Of a stretch of DNA of 64,000 bases, positions 40,141-52,400 are shown in pieces. Location: positions 21,672,545 to 21,736,544 of the forward strand of contig NC_135775.1 of NCBI RefSeq assembly GCF_028453695.1. Direction: 5' to 3'. Origin of the DNA: Augochlora pura (taxonomy: Eukaryota > Arthropoda > Insecta > Hymenoptera > Halictidae). The notes under the pieces were generated by a model. It saw only the letters and a program-made list of their open reading frames with translations. It was not told the origin of the DNA and did no database searches. Each line of letters begins with the position of its first letter. Position 1 is the first letter of the stretch. Made by a program: the position numbers and the translations under genes.

Positions 40141-40235
40141 AGGCATCCCTCAATTTACATGTACCTTTGTAGGAACCTAATAATAGAAATGTAAATTATA
40201 TCATTATGTACATAGTGTGAAATTGAGAGATGCCT
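40141..40235. mobile_element. Short MITE-like element, pogo/Tigger-type ends
   Basis: AGGCATCCCTCAATTT at the left end and AAATTGAGAGATGCCT at the right end are inverted repeats with 15 of 16 matches, about 95 bp apart outer edge to outer edge. TAC precedes the left end. The (C)AGGCATCCCTC start resembles terminal repeats of pogo/Tigger elements, which target TA. It has no coding capacity. Family assignment is from memory of terminal sequence style and is tentative. Confidence 0.55.
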
Positions 40236-41075
40236 AAAGCATATTTTCATCAAAAACTCACAATTATTTCATTTAACGATTATCAATACAAAAGTATTAA
40301 AATAAAATTCAGAAAATGTGCTGAATACTTTTTACAAAAGACACACGATTATGTATTCACAACTGTTTGTTTTTAATTTAAGACGTGAAACTTATCAAAC
40401 TTAGTTTTAGACAGACGAATATTATAGTTGAATTGTAAAGTTAATTGCATCCGTTACATACAAAAGTATGCGAAGCACCTAATATACATTTATCTAATCA
40501 CGAAACTAGCTTAAAAAGCTAACACTCACAAGATAAGATCATTGCAATAGCTATAAAAAAAAAATAGTAAAATTCATTGGTTAGAAAGAAAATATAGTTG
40601 TAGTATACAGATAAAAAAATGAATATAGAGCAAACTTCCAGTTATAAACACAAGTATCTTCCGTTTCTCACAATATTTTTACTTATATGTATATATGTAT
40701 ACATGTGTATAGCGTGCATATGTTTGTGTATACATACATATATATATATATACATAGCGAAAAAGAAAATCATAGCCATGTAACAGGAAATCCATGAATG
40801 GAAATACTGAGCTCGTACCTTCAGTACAAAAAAATGATTGTATTCATTGTATTTATAGTTGACTAATTCAACTTGACTGTGTTTTTAGCAAACCTGTCTG
40901 CACAAATAACGTCAGCTATATCTGTTGGAATAACGTCTTAAAACAAATTCATATTATAGTTTGTCACTATTAACCTTTTTTATTATATATTTGTTTACTG
41001 TATCGTAGTGGAAGCTACAACGTCTTCGATTCAAGCATAGTCATTATAGCAAATATGATCTCAAACGGATTACCT

Positions 41076-41284
41076 TCAACCCTTTCGTTCGTAAAAGTGA
41101 CTATAGTAACTCTTAAAAATTGTTGATAACTCTAGTTGATTTTATATTATCAAAATTTAATTATATTTTCACGCAGTTATTGTTGCTTTGTCATATATTA
41201 CATAGAAATAATTGAATAAAATTCCAGTGATTCATGTAATACAAAAATGCTATAGAAGTGAGTCTACTGGAACGAAAGGGTTGA
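41076..41284. mobile_element. MITE-like element with 15-bp terminal inverted repeats
   Basis: TCAACCCTTTCGTTC at 41076-41090 is repeated exactly in inverse orientation at the right end (to 41284), with weaker pairing continuing inward. The 209-bp element is AT-rich inside and has no ORF. I could not find a convincing target-site duplication, so the superfamily is not assigned. Confidence 0.6.
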
Positions 41285-43120
41285 TCAGTGTATTCAAACT
41301 ATAAGTGTTGAAGCTTTAGTTGAGCACTACAAGTATAAATCAATATAGATCGCAGGTTATTTGAATGCATATGTATTTATATTCGTAATTCTATGATGAT
41401 TATGAATACACAATATGTATGTATCTGTATGCGCGTGAGTGTGACAACTATATTATTATAACTACACTTAATAAAATTATAGAGTTGCGTGTAATCCATA
41501 GACGGAGACCTATATCAAAACAAAACATCCATGCAAAATAATTTAGCAGAACGAGAAGAATGTGAGAATTTATATCTTGTAGTCCTTGCTATACTTCAAG
41601 ATCACACGATATGTTTCGCATTACAAATTCACAGATGTGTAAGATCGATCCTGTTACGAAGAAATTGTAGAACTGCTTGAATTCTTGTTTAAATTGAACA
41701 TTCTTTGTTGATAGATCTTTTAATAGACCCGATAAGAAAAAGTATTATTATCATACTGTAGAACGAGGCTTATTGAAATGAGTCATTTTTTTAAGTTCTG
41801 TATATTCATGTTGCATAAAAGTGGAATCGGTGTTCCATTACTACAATTTGTTCTGTACAGTCTTCATTTCATACAATGACTTCTATGCTTACTTTCATTT
41901 GATAATCAATCATAAATCACTTACACCTCTGTTTAAATACTAAATCTACATTTCTGTGTAAGTTGTAATAGTATAATCTCAATCATATTTGTCAACCACG
42001 GATATGATCGTGAACTAAAAATAAAAGTAGGAAGATTATACAAGAAAAATACATGCTTGTTATGTATGTGCGAAAGAAACGTTTGTATTATTATTCTTTT
42101 TATTAATCATTTAACATTGGATATGGTAAGGTTTAAGTTATATTGAAACTGCGATCATCTCTTTTTATTTAGTAACATGCCAGCACATCAAAATACATTT
42201 ACAAAGGAGGACACCTCAATAAGTTAGATATCTCTTTACAATTGATTTAGTACATAAATGTTTTAATAATGTCGATATTTCATTAAAATATAAAATTACA
42301 ATCGGTATTTGCTGTATAACCGAACGCTGGAGACAAGAAGTATGTAACAGATTTAGCTTAATTATTAGAAATACAGACATAATAGTGATGTAAAATCGCA
42401 TAAATATTAAATATTTATTTACAGAACCAGTTTCGTATGATATAAAATCACTTGAACATTGTATCAATGACTTATACTTAGATTGGGTAGTATTTTATAA
42501 TATAAAAGTAAGTCGTTTTAAATACAATTTTTAAAAATACAATCATATAAGCAATATTTATAACGGAAACATCACTTGCCGTTATTTAATGGCTTTTAGT
42601 GGCGCTTAATGAAAAAATTATATATAACATGAATGCTGATAACAGGTACATTAAAATAATCCTTGGAAACAAAATTGACAATAATTATTGAATAAATATT
42701 TATTATTATTTCCGACAAATCTTTCTGTAATGCATTTAGCTTAGAAACCTTTCGTCGGTTATATACTCTTGCAGTATACCAAGAACATACATTTGGAAAT
42801 ATCCAAAGTCGCGTTTACTTACTTCACGCCTCCAACGTTTTGTTACTCTATTTGATCCCTATTGTTTGAGGAGAAAAACGCTGAAAAATGTCACGTGCAG
42901 TATTACATATTTAAGATAATACATTTTATGTTCAATATTAATATACTTTCTCTAAATAACAGTTATAACAAGTTAACTAACAATACTTTCTTATTATCTA
43001 CACAATTTTACTATCCCACCATGCTCGAACTTCAGACACATTGAAACACATTTATTACTGCCACTGTAATAATTATTTATTCTCAGGTATTTTTGCATTT
43101 GTATCAATGTATGGTATAGT

Positions 43121-43313
43121 ACAATAGAGACTCCCTTATCCGAACATTTATTTTTACAATATTTCAGTATCCAAACGTTCTATTATTTAAACATTACATT
43201 AATTAGGTACATTATCGCCTAGTAAAAGATTACAATGAAATTTTTAGATAATAGAATGTTTTGGTAGCAGCATATTACAAAAATAAACCTCTAGATAAGA
43301 GAGTTTCTACTGT
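43121..43313. mobile_element. pogo/Tigger-like MITE, long inverted arms
   Basis: The left end ACAATAGAGACTCCCTTATC and the inverted right end ACAGTAGAAACTCTCTTATC match at 17 of 20 positions. A second inner pair (TTCTATTATTTAAA against its diverged inverse) shows the arms are inverted copies over much of the 193 bp. A CAGTAGARACTCYCTTATC-like start and a TA before the left end are characteristic of pogo/Tigger non-autonomous elements. It has no coding capacity and sits about 390 bp beyond the distal MTX2 stop. Confidence 0.65.
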
Positions 43314-43568
43314 GTATGTATTACATTTTTATTGTAATTTTTCAAGATATTTCAGCTTCATGGATTCACCTACATCTCTGACTTATTTAATAGTGTATAA
43401 AAAATCTCTTGTTACACATATCCTTTGAAATAGTTAAACTTTGTTTTGGATAGTGTTTTCATAACAACAACAAATAAAACAGATAATTAGGTAATCCCAT
43501 TTAACTAAGAAATTCTGTAGTTTACTGTATCACACACTGTACCAGTTTCATAAAATCATTTCTCTGAA

Positions 43569-43574
43569 TTTATT
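43569..43574 (-). promoter_or_regulatory. Poly(A) signal for the distal MTX2 terminal exon
   Basis: TTTATT on the plus strand (AATAAA on the minus strand), 128 nt past the distal stop codon. I saw no AATAAA between the proximal stop (44009) and the distal exon, so the proximal isoform may use a variant signal or this same one. Confidence 0.5.
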
Positions 43575-43701
43575 GAATGCTGCATAGTGTCGGCGTCACA
43601 TTCTCATCTTTGCGAATGTCACGAGCGAAGCATAGGAACTTAATGTCAACGCAATCGGTATACCTGAGCTCGATGTATCCGAAGTTCGAGTTTAATTCTA
43701 T

Positions 43702-45314
43702 CTAGTTCGCTGGACGCCGGAAATAGCATATCTCAATGCGTTTGGAGTGCTCCACGAGCAGCGTATATTTCCGCATAATATTCGCCAGTTTGTTATCAGG
43801 TAGATGTGTCGTCAGTATAGAAAAAACATGTCCAAAGACTAAGGCGTCTAATTCGTTTGGTGTCCTAAATGTAATTAAATAACAAAGTTGATCAATCCTG
43901 AACTGATTAACTAAACGAATAAATAATCGAGAGATATATAAACATATATATTTCATGTACTATGGTAAACTTCGTAACAAAATAATAACAAATCAGTCTT
44001 TGGAAAAATCAAAGTTCAAAAGAGTCTTCTGAAAGCGGTGGTAGAGATTCAAGGGATTCAGAATTCCAGAAAGTATCTTTGGATGGGTTACTAAGAATTT
44101 CAAATTCTTCAGTGGTTTCATTAAAAGCTTGTTCAAAATAATTATCTTCTATTCTCTTTGCATGATTAACAAGCCTGGGAAATTGCTTTATAAGTGTAGC
44201 AATATTTTGTACACAAGGACTAGAGTGGGACTTGAGTAGAGCCTGGATATGACCAAATACCAGTGCATCTAATTCTGTGGGCCTTTTAAATTAAAAAGAA
44301 TACAAATACTGTCAAAATAAATATTAGATGAAAATTAAAATAATGATCACTTATATCATATTTAAAATAAAACTAATAGCATTTAAATACATAATTTATA
44401 CTTACTTTCCTCCAGAAAAGTATTCATTGCCATTCAGTCTCTCGGATAAAGCTTTACAGCAATTTTCAACTTCAGTACATACTTCCTGTATGCTCTTACT
44501 GTACCAGCCAAGTACATTCAGTTTCTTTATGACCTCGTTTCTTTTCTGCCAGTTTAAAAAGTGATTTAAAGGCCATGGATATACACTTCCATGTCTTTCT
44601 TTAGTGACTTTGTTTAAAGTTTCTTCGTCAACCCAACAAATGTACAATTCCGCGTTTACGAGTACATTATTTACTAGAGACATGTAAGCTCTCATATCTG
44701 CCTTAGAAGTTGCAGAGAGATCATTTGATAAACTTTTACCTTTACTTTCTATGAAAGATACAATTCTATCGAATTCAGATTGTACAAGTGATCCACATTT
44801 AATGAATGGTACTCGTCCAGTGGGAGACATGTATTCAGCATTGCATCTTGATATTATTTCAACTGAAAAGTCACACATTTTAAGAAAAGCTTCTACAGCC
44901 AAACAATTTGCACAATCAGGTAATAGTATCTGCTCAACCGTAAATGGTTGATACAATGGTATCACATCAGGCAATGCCTCCTTAGCTAAACAGAAAAAAA
45001 GAGCGATTTATAAGTTTCATAGACTGCAGAGCCGATTTTATTGATATACAATCAATACTTTGTAATAAAATTAAGTACTAATAATATAAAAAAATAAAGC
45101 TTATTATCCATGAGTATCATATCTGAAAACATTTAATTGTTATGAACGGATACATAAAAACTGCAGTACTTAAGCACTATTACTCAATAGATTACTCAAT
45201 AAATAGGTTAAGTATCGCACAAAACAGACATGATACAAAATATCTGTAGGAATCGAATTAAAAATTACCTTCTAATTCCATATTAATAGTATCTTCTAAT
45301 AGATCACTAGGCAT
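43702..45314 (-). CDS. MTX2: Metaxin-2, canonical isoform using the distal last exon
   Basis: Coding exons, minus strand: 45314-45269, 44985-44406, 43864-43702; GT-AG, phases consistent, 262 aa against about 263 in human MTX2. The N-terminus starts MPSDLLEDTINMELE. The large middle exon carries the metaxin GST-like N domain (LYQPFTVEQILLPDCANCLA, FLKMCDF, GRVPFIKCG) and the start of the C domain (YICWVDEETL, YPWPLNHFLNWQKR, CCKALSERL). The distal last exon supplies NELDALVFGHVFSILTTHL and the KRIE motif, matching the usual metaxin-2 C-terminus. Family knowledge: a peripheral mitochondrial outer-membrane protein that partners metaxin-1 in SAM-linked beta-barrel import and mitochondrial transport. 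It is head-to-head with RpL23. A second terminal exon lies inside its last intron. Confidence 0.9.
44009..44282 (-). CDS. MTX2: Alternative proximal last exon of metaxin-2
   Basis: Minus-strand exon 44282-44009, with an AG acceptor. Its first base completes the same split codon (AA/G) as the distal last exon, and it ends in its own TGA. It encodes PTELDALVFGHIQALLK, later LVNHAKRIEDNYFEQAF, then an acidic Ser/Glu/Pro-rich tail ending EDSFEL. Joined to exons 45314-45269 and 44985-44406 it gives 299 aa. It is a diverged copy of the distal exon: the ELDALVFGH core and KRIE helix are shared, the middle differs, and the tail is unique. The two exons are 144 bp apart and cannot both be translated, because each carries a stop. 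Relative expression is unknown. Confidence 0.85.
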
Positions 45315-45831
45315 TTTGTTTTTATATAATGTCTTAACAACAATTCAAAATTTTAATCTTTTTCTTTACTCTTCAACTTCGTCAAATGACAGGACAGACG
45401 AGTGTCGGTAGTGTCAAACTTCTGCTTTGATTTTTCTGATGATCAACAATATTTTATAAAATTAACGTTTTGATACTAAGTAATGTTGCAATTCAAGATC
45501 AATTGTAAATACAAATATAACTATTATTTAACCAAATTAATTATTAATCAATTAACTACATAAATTAAACACTTTCATAACTAAATTCTACTGTATAGGC
45601 AGACAAATCAATTTTTTTTATAATCATATTTTTTAATATTTATTTAATTCTTACTTTATTCACTTATGTTTTGTTAAATGCATAAATATATGTGACGCGA
45701 TTATGTATGGGATAGCGGATTTAATTATTTGAATACTGTAGCCATTCCCGCGCCGGAAGCGATTCAACACAGGCTGCGCAACGACTAGTGCGCTGTAAAC
45801 AGCAAATTCTTTCTCTTTGAAGCACGCCAAG
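45315..45831. promoter_or_regulatory. Head-to-head MTX2 / RpL23 promoter region
   Basis: Only 517 bp separate the MTX2 and RpL23 start codons, which face away from each other, so a shared or closely packed bidirectional promoter is likely. Upstream of the RpL23 ATG is a pyrimidine stretch (CTTTCTCTTT from 45809) that resembles a 5' TOP start of ribosomal-protein mRNAs. No TATA box is obvious near it. A GC-rich patch at 45745-45800 is the best core-promoter candidate. Confidence 0.5.
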
Positions 45832-46962
45832 ATGTCGAAGAGAGGTAAGTCGGTTTTCGTGACTGAAAAGAATCCAGAGAAATCCACCGGAAAATAAATA
45901 ATCAGTTTGAAATTATTTCTGAAAACGATATAATAATGTTGACGACGTGTAATGGCGAAAATAAATTTTCGTTAATATTGGTGGAATTGAGAAAAATCGA
46001 TGTTTATGTTGGGAGTAAATGCCGCGTTAGACGTGTCCATCGATATCAACAATTAACGTGAAATTCTTATTCTTCAAGGACGTGGTGGTTCTGCAGGAGC
46101 GAAGTTTAGGATATCACTGGGTTTACCAGTGGGAGCAGTCATTAATTGTGCTGATAATACTGGTGAGTATTTTCAAAAAAATTACAGAACTTACATATAA
46201 CCTTAAAAACTGAACATGTTATGGCTGAGAATAACACATGGTGGATTGTCATTTACAGTTATTAACACATTGTACACAAAATATTTTTACTAAATTCAGA
46301 AGGGAGCTATTTGTTAATAGTTAATTTATGTAATGAGAGTTTTTTGAGAAGCTATCATGAAAAAAACTGAATTTCATGAAGAATCAGTTATTAATAGTCA
46401 GTTATCTCTAGTACAGTTAGTTTTCTATGAATTCATTTAATATTGGAGAGATAAAGTGCATATTAGTTTTATCAATACGAGTATCTAACATCAATTTTTT
46501 TTTTACAGGTGCAAAAAATTTATATGTCATTGCAGTTCAAGGAATTAAAGGCAGATTAAATCGCCTTCCAGCTGCAGGATCAGGTGATATGATTGTTGCC
46601 ACGGTGAAAAAGGGAAAGCCTGAACTCAGAAAAAAGGGTAAATTTTGATTGAAAGAAAACTATATTATTTTTGCTATGGATTTCAGTTTAGTGCATGTTG
46701 TAGTTCAACCTCGATGTAATGTGTTACATTTTAAATATCGTATTTACAAGTTATCTTTATTATAGTGATGCCTGCAGTGGTAATAAGGCAACGGAAACCA
46801 TTTCGGAGGAAGGATGGGGTGTTTATATACTTTGAGGACAATGCAGGTGTTATAGTAAATAATAAAGGTGAAATGAAAGGATCAGCTATTACAGGACCTG
46901 TTGCAAAAGAATGTGCAGATTTATGGCCCAGGATTGCTTCCAATGCTAGCAGTATCGCTTAA
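45832..46962 (+). CDS. RpL23: 60S ribosomal protein L23 (uL14)
   Basis: Exons: 45832-45844, 46079-46162, 46509-46637, 46766-46962; GT-AG, phases consistent, 140 aa, the standard eukaryotic length. The sequence is very highly conserved: GRGGSAGAKFRISLGLPVGA, NCADNTGAKNLYVIAVQGIK, GDMIVATVKKGKPELRKK, MPAVVIRQRKPFRRKDGVF, YFEDNAGVIVNNKGEMKGSA, ITGPVAKECADLWPRIASNA. It is a component of the large ribosomal subunit near the sarcin-ricin loop and a subunit bridge. The tiny 13-nt first coding exon is typical of ribosomal-protein genes. No sign of pseudogene status: introns are intact and the frame is open. AATAAA lies 28 nt past the stop. Confidence 0.99.
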
Positions 46963-46989
46963 AACATACTGTATAAATTTATTGTCCTT

Positions 46990-46995
46990 AATAAA
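46990..46995 (+). promoter_or_regulatory. Poly(A) signal of RpL23
   Basis: AATAAA 28 nt after the RpL23 stop, giving the short 3' UTR usual for ribosomal-protein mRNAs. A perfect 16-bp palindrome (TTGAGCAATTGCTCAA, 47002-47017) begins 7 nt later, near the expected cleavage site. Confidence 0.75.
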
Positions 46996-49431
46996 ATATA
47001 TTTGAGCAATTGCTCAACACTTCTTTTGTATTTATTTTTTATAGTTATAGTATTTTTTATATTTATTGTTTATATTTTATTTTTGTCAAGTAAATTGAAT
47101 TTACCTAGCAGTATAAAATCATAATTAGATTAAATATAAGAAACAAATACTAACTTGAAATGTGAAATCATAGAAGATAGTAGGGATTTTGGAAAGAGCA
47201 GAAACCGTACAAAAAAAGCAAGGAATATAATTTACAGATTTTGATTATTGACAGCCTTTAAAATTTCGTTTGTAAATAATAGGAAAACGGAATAACGGTG
47301 AGGATATCAAACAAGAAGTGTATATGCCGTAGATAATCTGCACACTTTGTTGGCTTGATCATGAGATCCTGTTCGGTTTCAAGTATTTTCGATGGTCACG
47401 TAACATCTTATTGAAGGTATTAATAAAAAATGGAAAAGAAGGTTAAAAACTGTGTTTACAAACAAATAGTAATAAATTGTTGAATTTAGTCTACAATTTT
47501 GTTTAATCTATTCCTAAAAAAAATGAACTGCGTAAATATGAAATATGAAATAATACAATTGTAGTCTGTTATTATTACAGTTTCTTGAAAGAAGAAGATA
47601 CAATCTCCATCCTATTTGTATAATCCATTATGTGCTAAGAGTAGTATAGACAGTTATTACGATCATTGATAAACTTAATCTCTCTCTTTGAAGAATTGGT
47701 CACAATTACATTAAACATTGCCTCAATTTAAGAGGCAACGTTTATAGATTGATACGAGAAGCAAATAGAATCAGATTGTAGTCTTTAACGAGAAATCTTG
47801 GTTTTCAGATGCTGGCATATAGCGCACGTGCATGAGAAATCAGCTGTTCTCAATCGTAGCGCCAACTGGTGGATGACGCTTCAGACATCAGGCAAACGAA
47901 AGCGAGGTAGATTTTTGTGTTACGATTTTATCAAGTGATTGCCTGTATTTGTTAAACGGCCAGCTACAGACAATGCGATTCGCTATTGAACATAAAATGG
48001 TGCTTTTAATTCGCGTGCGTGCATCTCGCGTTGTTGAGTAACGGGTCCAGAGATCTTCGAAATAATCGCACTCTCTCTCTCACTCTCAGGTGAGGTTAGA
48101 ATTCTCAAGACAAAAAGCTTCCCTTGAATTCTATATAATCGAAGATCGTTACAAAGGAATAATATCATTTCAAACGAAGTCATTGTGTTTACTTGCAGAA
48201 CATTACGCGTAAACAGGAAAATTCAATGTTTAATTCAGTTTTGTTGAGCATGCCATACTATTCGAGAATTGCAAAAACATTACTTTGATTCATTTCCGGC
48301 ATAGGTAAAGAGTTGACTGTCTTTCCTTTGTTTCGAGTATCTAGCAAGGGAATGTTCGTTATTTTTCAGATTTATTTAAAAAATAATACAGTATATAGTC
48401 ATTAATCGTTGTAAAAGTTGTATTACATAAATCGGTTATTCTGAATTCATTATTTTAATGAGTGGACTTGCTCGTAATGACCAATTTTCTCATTATTCAG
48501 TTTTAGGAAGAGGAACAACGGTTTTATCATAGATGACTACATCAGACTTGCGAAGACATCGATCTTTTATTTAATTGGTAAGTACGATTGTTAGATCAAA
48601 GCAATTGTCTGATTTGTTGATAATCGTTGACTACCAACACAAGTACAGTCGCGCGCTGTAGCGTAACTGCATTCTTTTATCTGCAGTTGTCACGACATTC
48701 AAATCTACTTTGCATTATCCGATCGCGTATCCTATGTGTTAACCTCTAAACCTACGATTGGATAACTTTAGGTCATATTGAGTATTAAGATCGAATTTCA
48801 GATAAGGGGAAACTAATCTAATTAAATGTTGTTTTATTGAAGCGAATTGATCAGCAATCTGTATAGTAAATGAAGATACAAAGTATTATTAAGTTAATGT
48901 AAAAAGCGCGATTCAATTAAATTACTATCCGATTAATTACGCGATTCTCATAATCTGTTTCCAACACACACAGTTATGCGTATTCTATAAACATTAGTTA
49001 CCACAAATTTTTGGGATATTTACAATAATGAAAGTTTGATGATTAATTTGAAAAACCATAAAGAAGTCGATCGTTATTGTTATGAAATCTACGTGTTTGT
49101 AAATCGATGCTGGAACATATTAGATCAAGGACTGCGGAATTGGGTCATAACGTAAATTTTGAAAAGCGAAACGCATGTATGGAAGACGCGGTCTATTGAG
49201 AACAGTTGGCGCCTAATTTACTGTAATAGATCGATTAAGTCTCGAGTTCGTGAACAGAGGTATTGAAGGATCGAATCGACCGCTTCCTCGTGTAAACATA
49301 ACCAGAGGCAATTGTCTCTGCCAGTAACAGACGAAACTTTCGTACGTCAAGTTCAAGTAACCGCGAAAGGAAACGTGTGTAGTAAATTTGCGCGGGTAAA
49401 TGCATTTCGTTTACATTGTTACTTGTCCATC

Positions 49432-49491
49432 ATGAACTTATGGCTACCGGACCCGAGGATGTGGTTGACGTTCGATTCGGACTCGAATTGG
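49432..49491 (+). CDS. Weak candidate first coding mini-exon
   Basis: An ATG at 49432 opens 20 codons (MNLWLPDPRMWLTFDSDSNW) and reaches a donor-like GTAAAT at 49492 in phase 0. The peptide is not arginine-rich noise and the surrounding 200 bp is open. There is no homology I recognise and no partner exon in the window. It may be chance. Confidence 0.15.
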
Positions 49492-52400
49492 GTAAATAAT
49501 ATTTGCAAACAATTACAATTAAAGTAACAGCAATAATCATGACGATCTTTTGTACTATTTATGCGCTGTTATCGACCATTATTTAATACAATTTCATTGT
49601 TTATACAATAAGCGATTTCGAAGATTTTCGACTGATTACAAACCGATTACTAATTTTAAAAGCAAGCTGCATCAGATTGATCACCGAACACACTACATAG
49701 TTCCTGAATCAAAATCGGTGGCTTAACCTCAATAGGCTAATGCACTGTTAGCATATTTGAAAAATGGCGCCATGCCTATGTTTGAATCGCTAAAAGTTAC
49801 TCATTCCATTTACAAAAGCATCTCATATTTTTTTTTTGTTAATTTTATAGTATCGTAAGCCGTCAATAAATAGGCACGTGTTGCAGACGGAGTGAGTATT
49901 CTAATTTCGTGATTGTTCGATTCAGAAAATCGTGACTTGGCACCGGATTCCGTAGTGCGAATACCGAGCTCGATTCATCTGTTGTTATCTGGAAAGGCGG
50001 GCTGCCCTACTTATTTATATTTATGTATTGGAGACCGCGACCAAACGGGACACGATACGATTTGTCGTGAACGTGGCCGAGTTTCGCGCTGGGAATTCAA
50101 CACGACCACGTAATTTCGTTACTTTCATTCAATTCCGTCGTTTACCGTATCAACGTCACTTGAACGCCGCTAGATCTAATTACGAATCCATTGAACACGT
50201 TTGTAAACTTATTTACAAAGTGTTGCCTGCCTTATTGGTTTGTTTGCTGGAATCTCACATACTTTCTTATTGATGTATAAACATCCAACGTAGGTTTTTC
50301 GATTCATCCGAATGTTGAATTCAGCACCATATTATTTTCTACCGAATTTAGAAAACTACCAAAGAGATGAAAATAATTTGGAAATACACAATTACGGCGA
50401 ATTAGTTATGTCATTCTGCGCAGATAAACTAATAAGCGGAAGATAAAGCGACAGCTATTTGTAACAGAAGAAAGAGACGGCATTTAAAATTCTCTTATCG
50501 ATTGATCCGACAGGTTCACAGATAACCGATACTACGGAACCTTGCTTGAAGTATCTGCTCACTCGTTATCTGCAGTTCCTCCGGATCGATAAAGCACGAA
50601 ATCGCGCAAAAACGGACGCTTTTCCGCTATTAGCCTAACGACGATACCGAGAAACGATTAATTGATTCAGTCGTCATACCGATCGCAGTTAAGTTATCCG
50701 ATTGCGTGCGCCAGGAACGCGTTACGTAAAGCTCCTCTTCTTGCGGTAAGCAACAATGGTAACGGCCGGGCAATTGTTTAAGAAAGATTCGATAGAACGC
50801 GTGGGCAGCTCTCTGTAGTCTCGCCCTATTTACCCCCCTAACAATATTGGAAACCGGAAAGGATATCGGGTAAATAGAAGTACATACACGGGGAGAAACA
50901 TCCTCTGTTGTCCGCTTTTCGAGGTAGTCGCCCGACGATATTAGATTCTGCCGTTGCCGACAATGCATCGGCGGATCACACCTTTTAAATCTGAAAAGGT
51001 GAGAAATAAACTTTTTAGAGAGAGAGATGTAATGTTATCTCATATCTGAGGCATTAGTATTACTATTTTGTGGACTTTTCAACTGTACTTCGTTTTTCTT
51101 GGCCCGATGGACAATTTTCTAGACTATTTCTTAATTATTTTTCTTGAATACCAGGGACAATTTTCTAAACTACCTTTTAAGTATATAAAAATGAAAAAAC
51201 ATTAGTATTTGATCTTGGACTAGCAATTTTCACGGCTCTATATTTAGGTAATTAACACAATCTACCGAGACGAAGTTGCGAGGAATCGTCCTCGCTCTCA
51301 GCCGATGCGACAACCGTATAATTCTCAGAGGCTACCAGTTGCCATTTACGTCCATGGGGATTCCCGGAGACCTCAGAATATCTGATCACGTAACTTTCTA
51401 CACCTTTGACTCACGTCAGAGAGATTACCGTTAATGAACGGTGAACGCGAAAACAACGGGAGAAAGAAATAACCGAACCCATTTTCGGGGAAATGAAACG
51501 AATTTTCACGAACCGAAGAGGTGTGAAATTATTGACTTTTCAGTTTCAATACACCCACGCCTTGTTTTTTACCTTTACGCAGAAGAACAGAGAATTAAAT
51601 GTCAGGGAGTTGCGCTAAGTTTTCAACGCTGCATCGTTGTCTTATTAACTTCGCTCTGTACATTTGTCCCGTGGGATTTATACGATAGCCAGGTTTTTCG
51701 AGTAAAGAATTGCCAACGTATGGAGACGTGCAGAAATTATTCTATTAAACTACTCTTTGCATATAACGTGAGAAAAAATAAATAGGTTTTCAGGAAAATT
51801 ATAATCTAGTGATATCCATATGTATAATTCTATATGTACAATTTTAATTAATAACAGATCACGACAGACCCGAATAAGAGGCGCAAAAATACGTTGATCT
51901 AATTCTAGATAAACAATTCATCGATATTTTATTCTTAACTGGTATATAAAATACTAACAACATGGAAAGTTAATCTTCTATCACAAAATGAAATGGAAAT
52001 GCAATGTTAAGGTTACTCATGATCCCAGAATAACCAGCGAATTCAAAAATTCCAAAAAATCGAAGTAATTCATCGAATGTAATAAATAGTACAAAACTAA
52101 GATTCTCGACAATTATTATCCTTTTAGAAAATGTTTTTACAAGTCATCTTAACAATATCCTAATAGTTTGATGGAGTTATAGGAAAGCTATTTCACGTGA
52201 GAAGGTAACCATGAATATTCGTTCACGACTGAGTACATATACCTTTATACATATAACGTGAAGGGTTAACTTTCCACCGCTGTTCTGATAAAAATTCATA
52301 ACATTACCTGTTGGTTCTGGCCTTTATCACGTCCGGCCACCTCGATAAGGATCACTACGCTAAAATCCTTTTTTCCCTGCGCGACTCCTAAGCTCGCCTC

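Larger units (their letters stand above)
39525..43701. other. Convergent CTDSPL2 / MTX2 intergenic region with MITE-like elements
   Basis: No coding region is seen in 4.2 kb. It should hold the CTDSPL2 3' UTR (an AATAAA at 40132-40137) and the MTX2 3' UTR (TTTATT at 43569-43574, AATAAA on the minus strand). Three short inverted-repeat elements, listed separately, lie at about 40141, 41076 and 43121. TA/CA-rich simple sequence occurs at 40680-40760. Confidence 0.6.
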
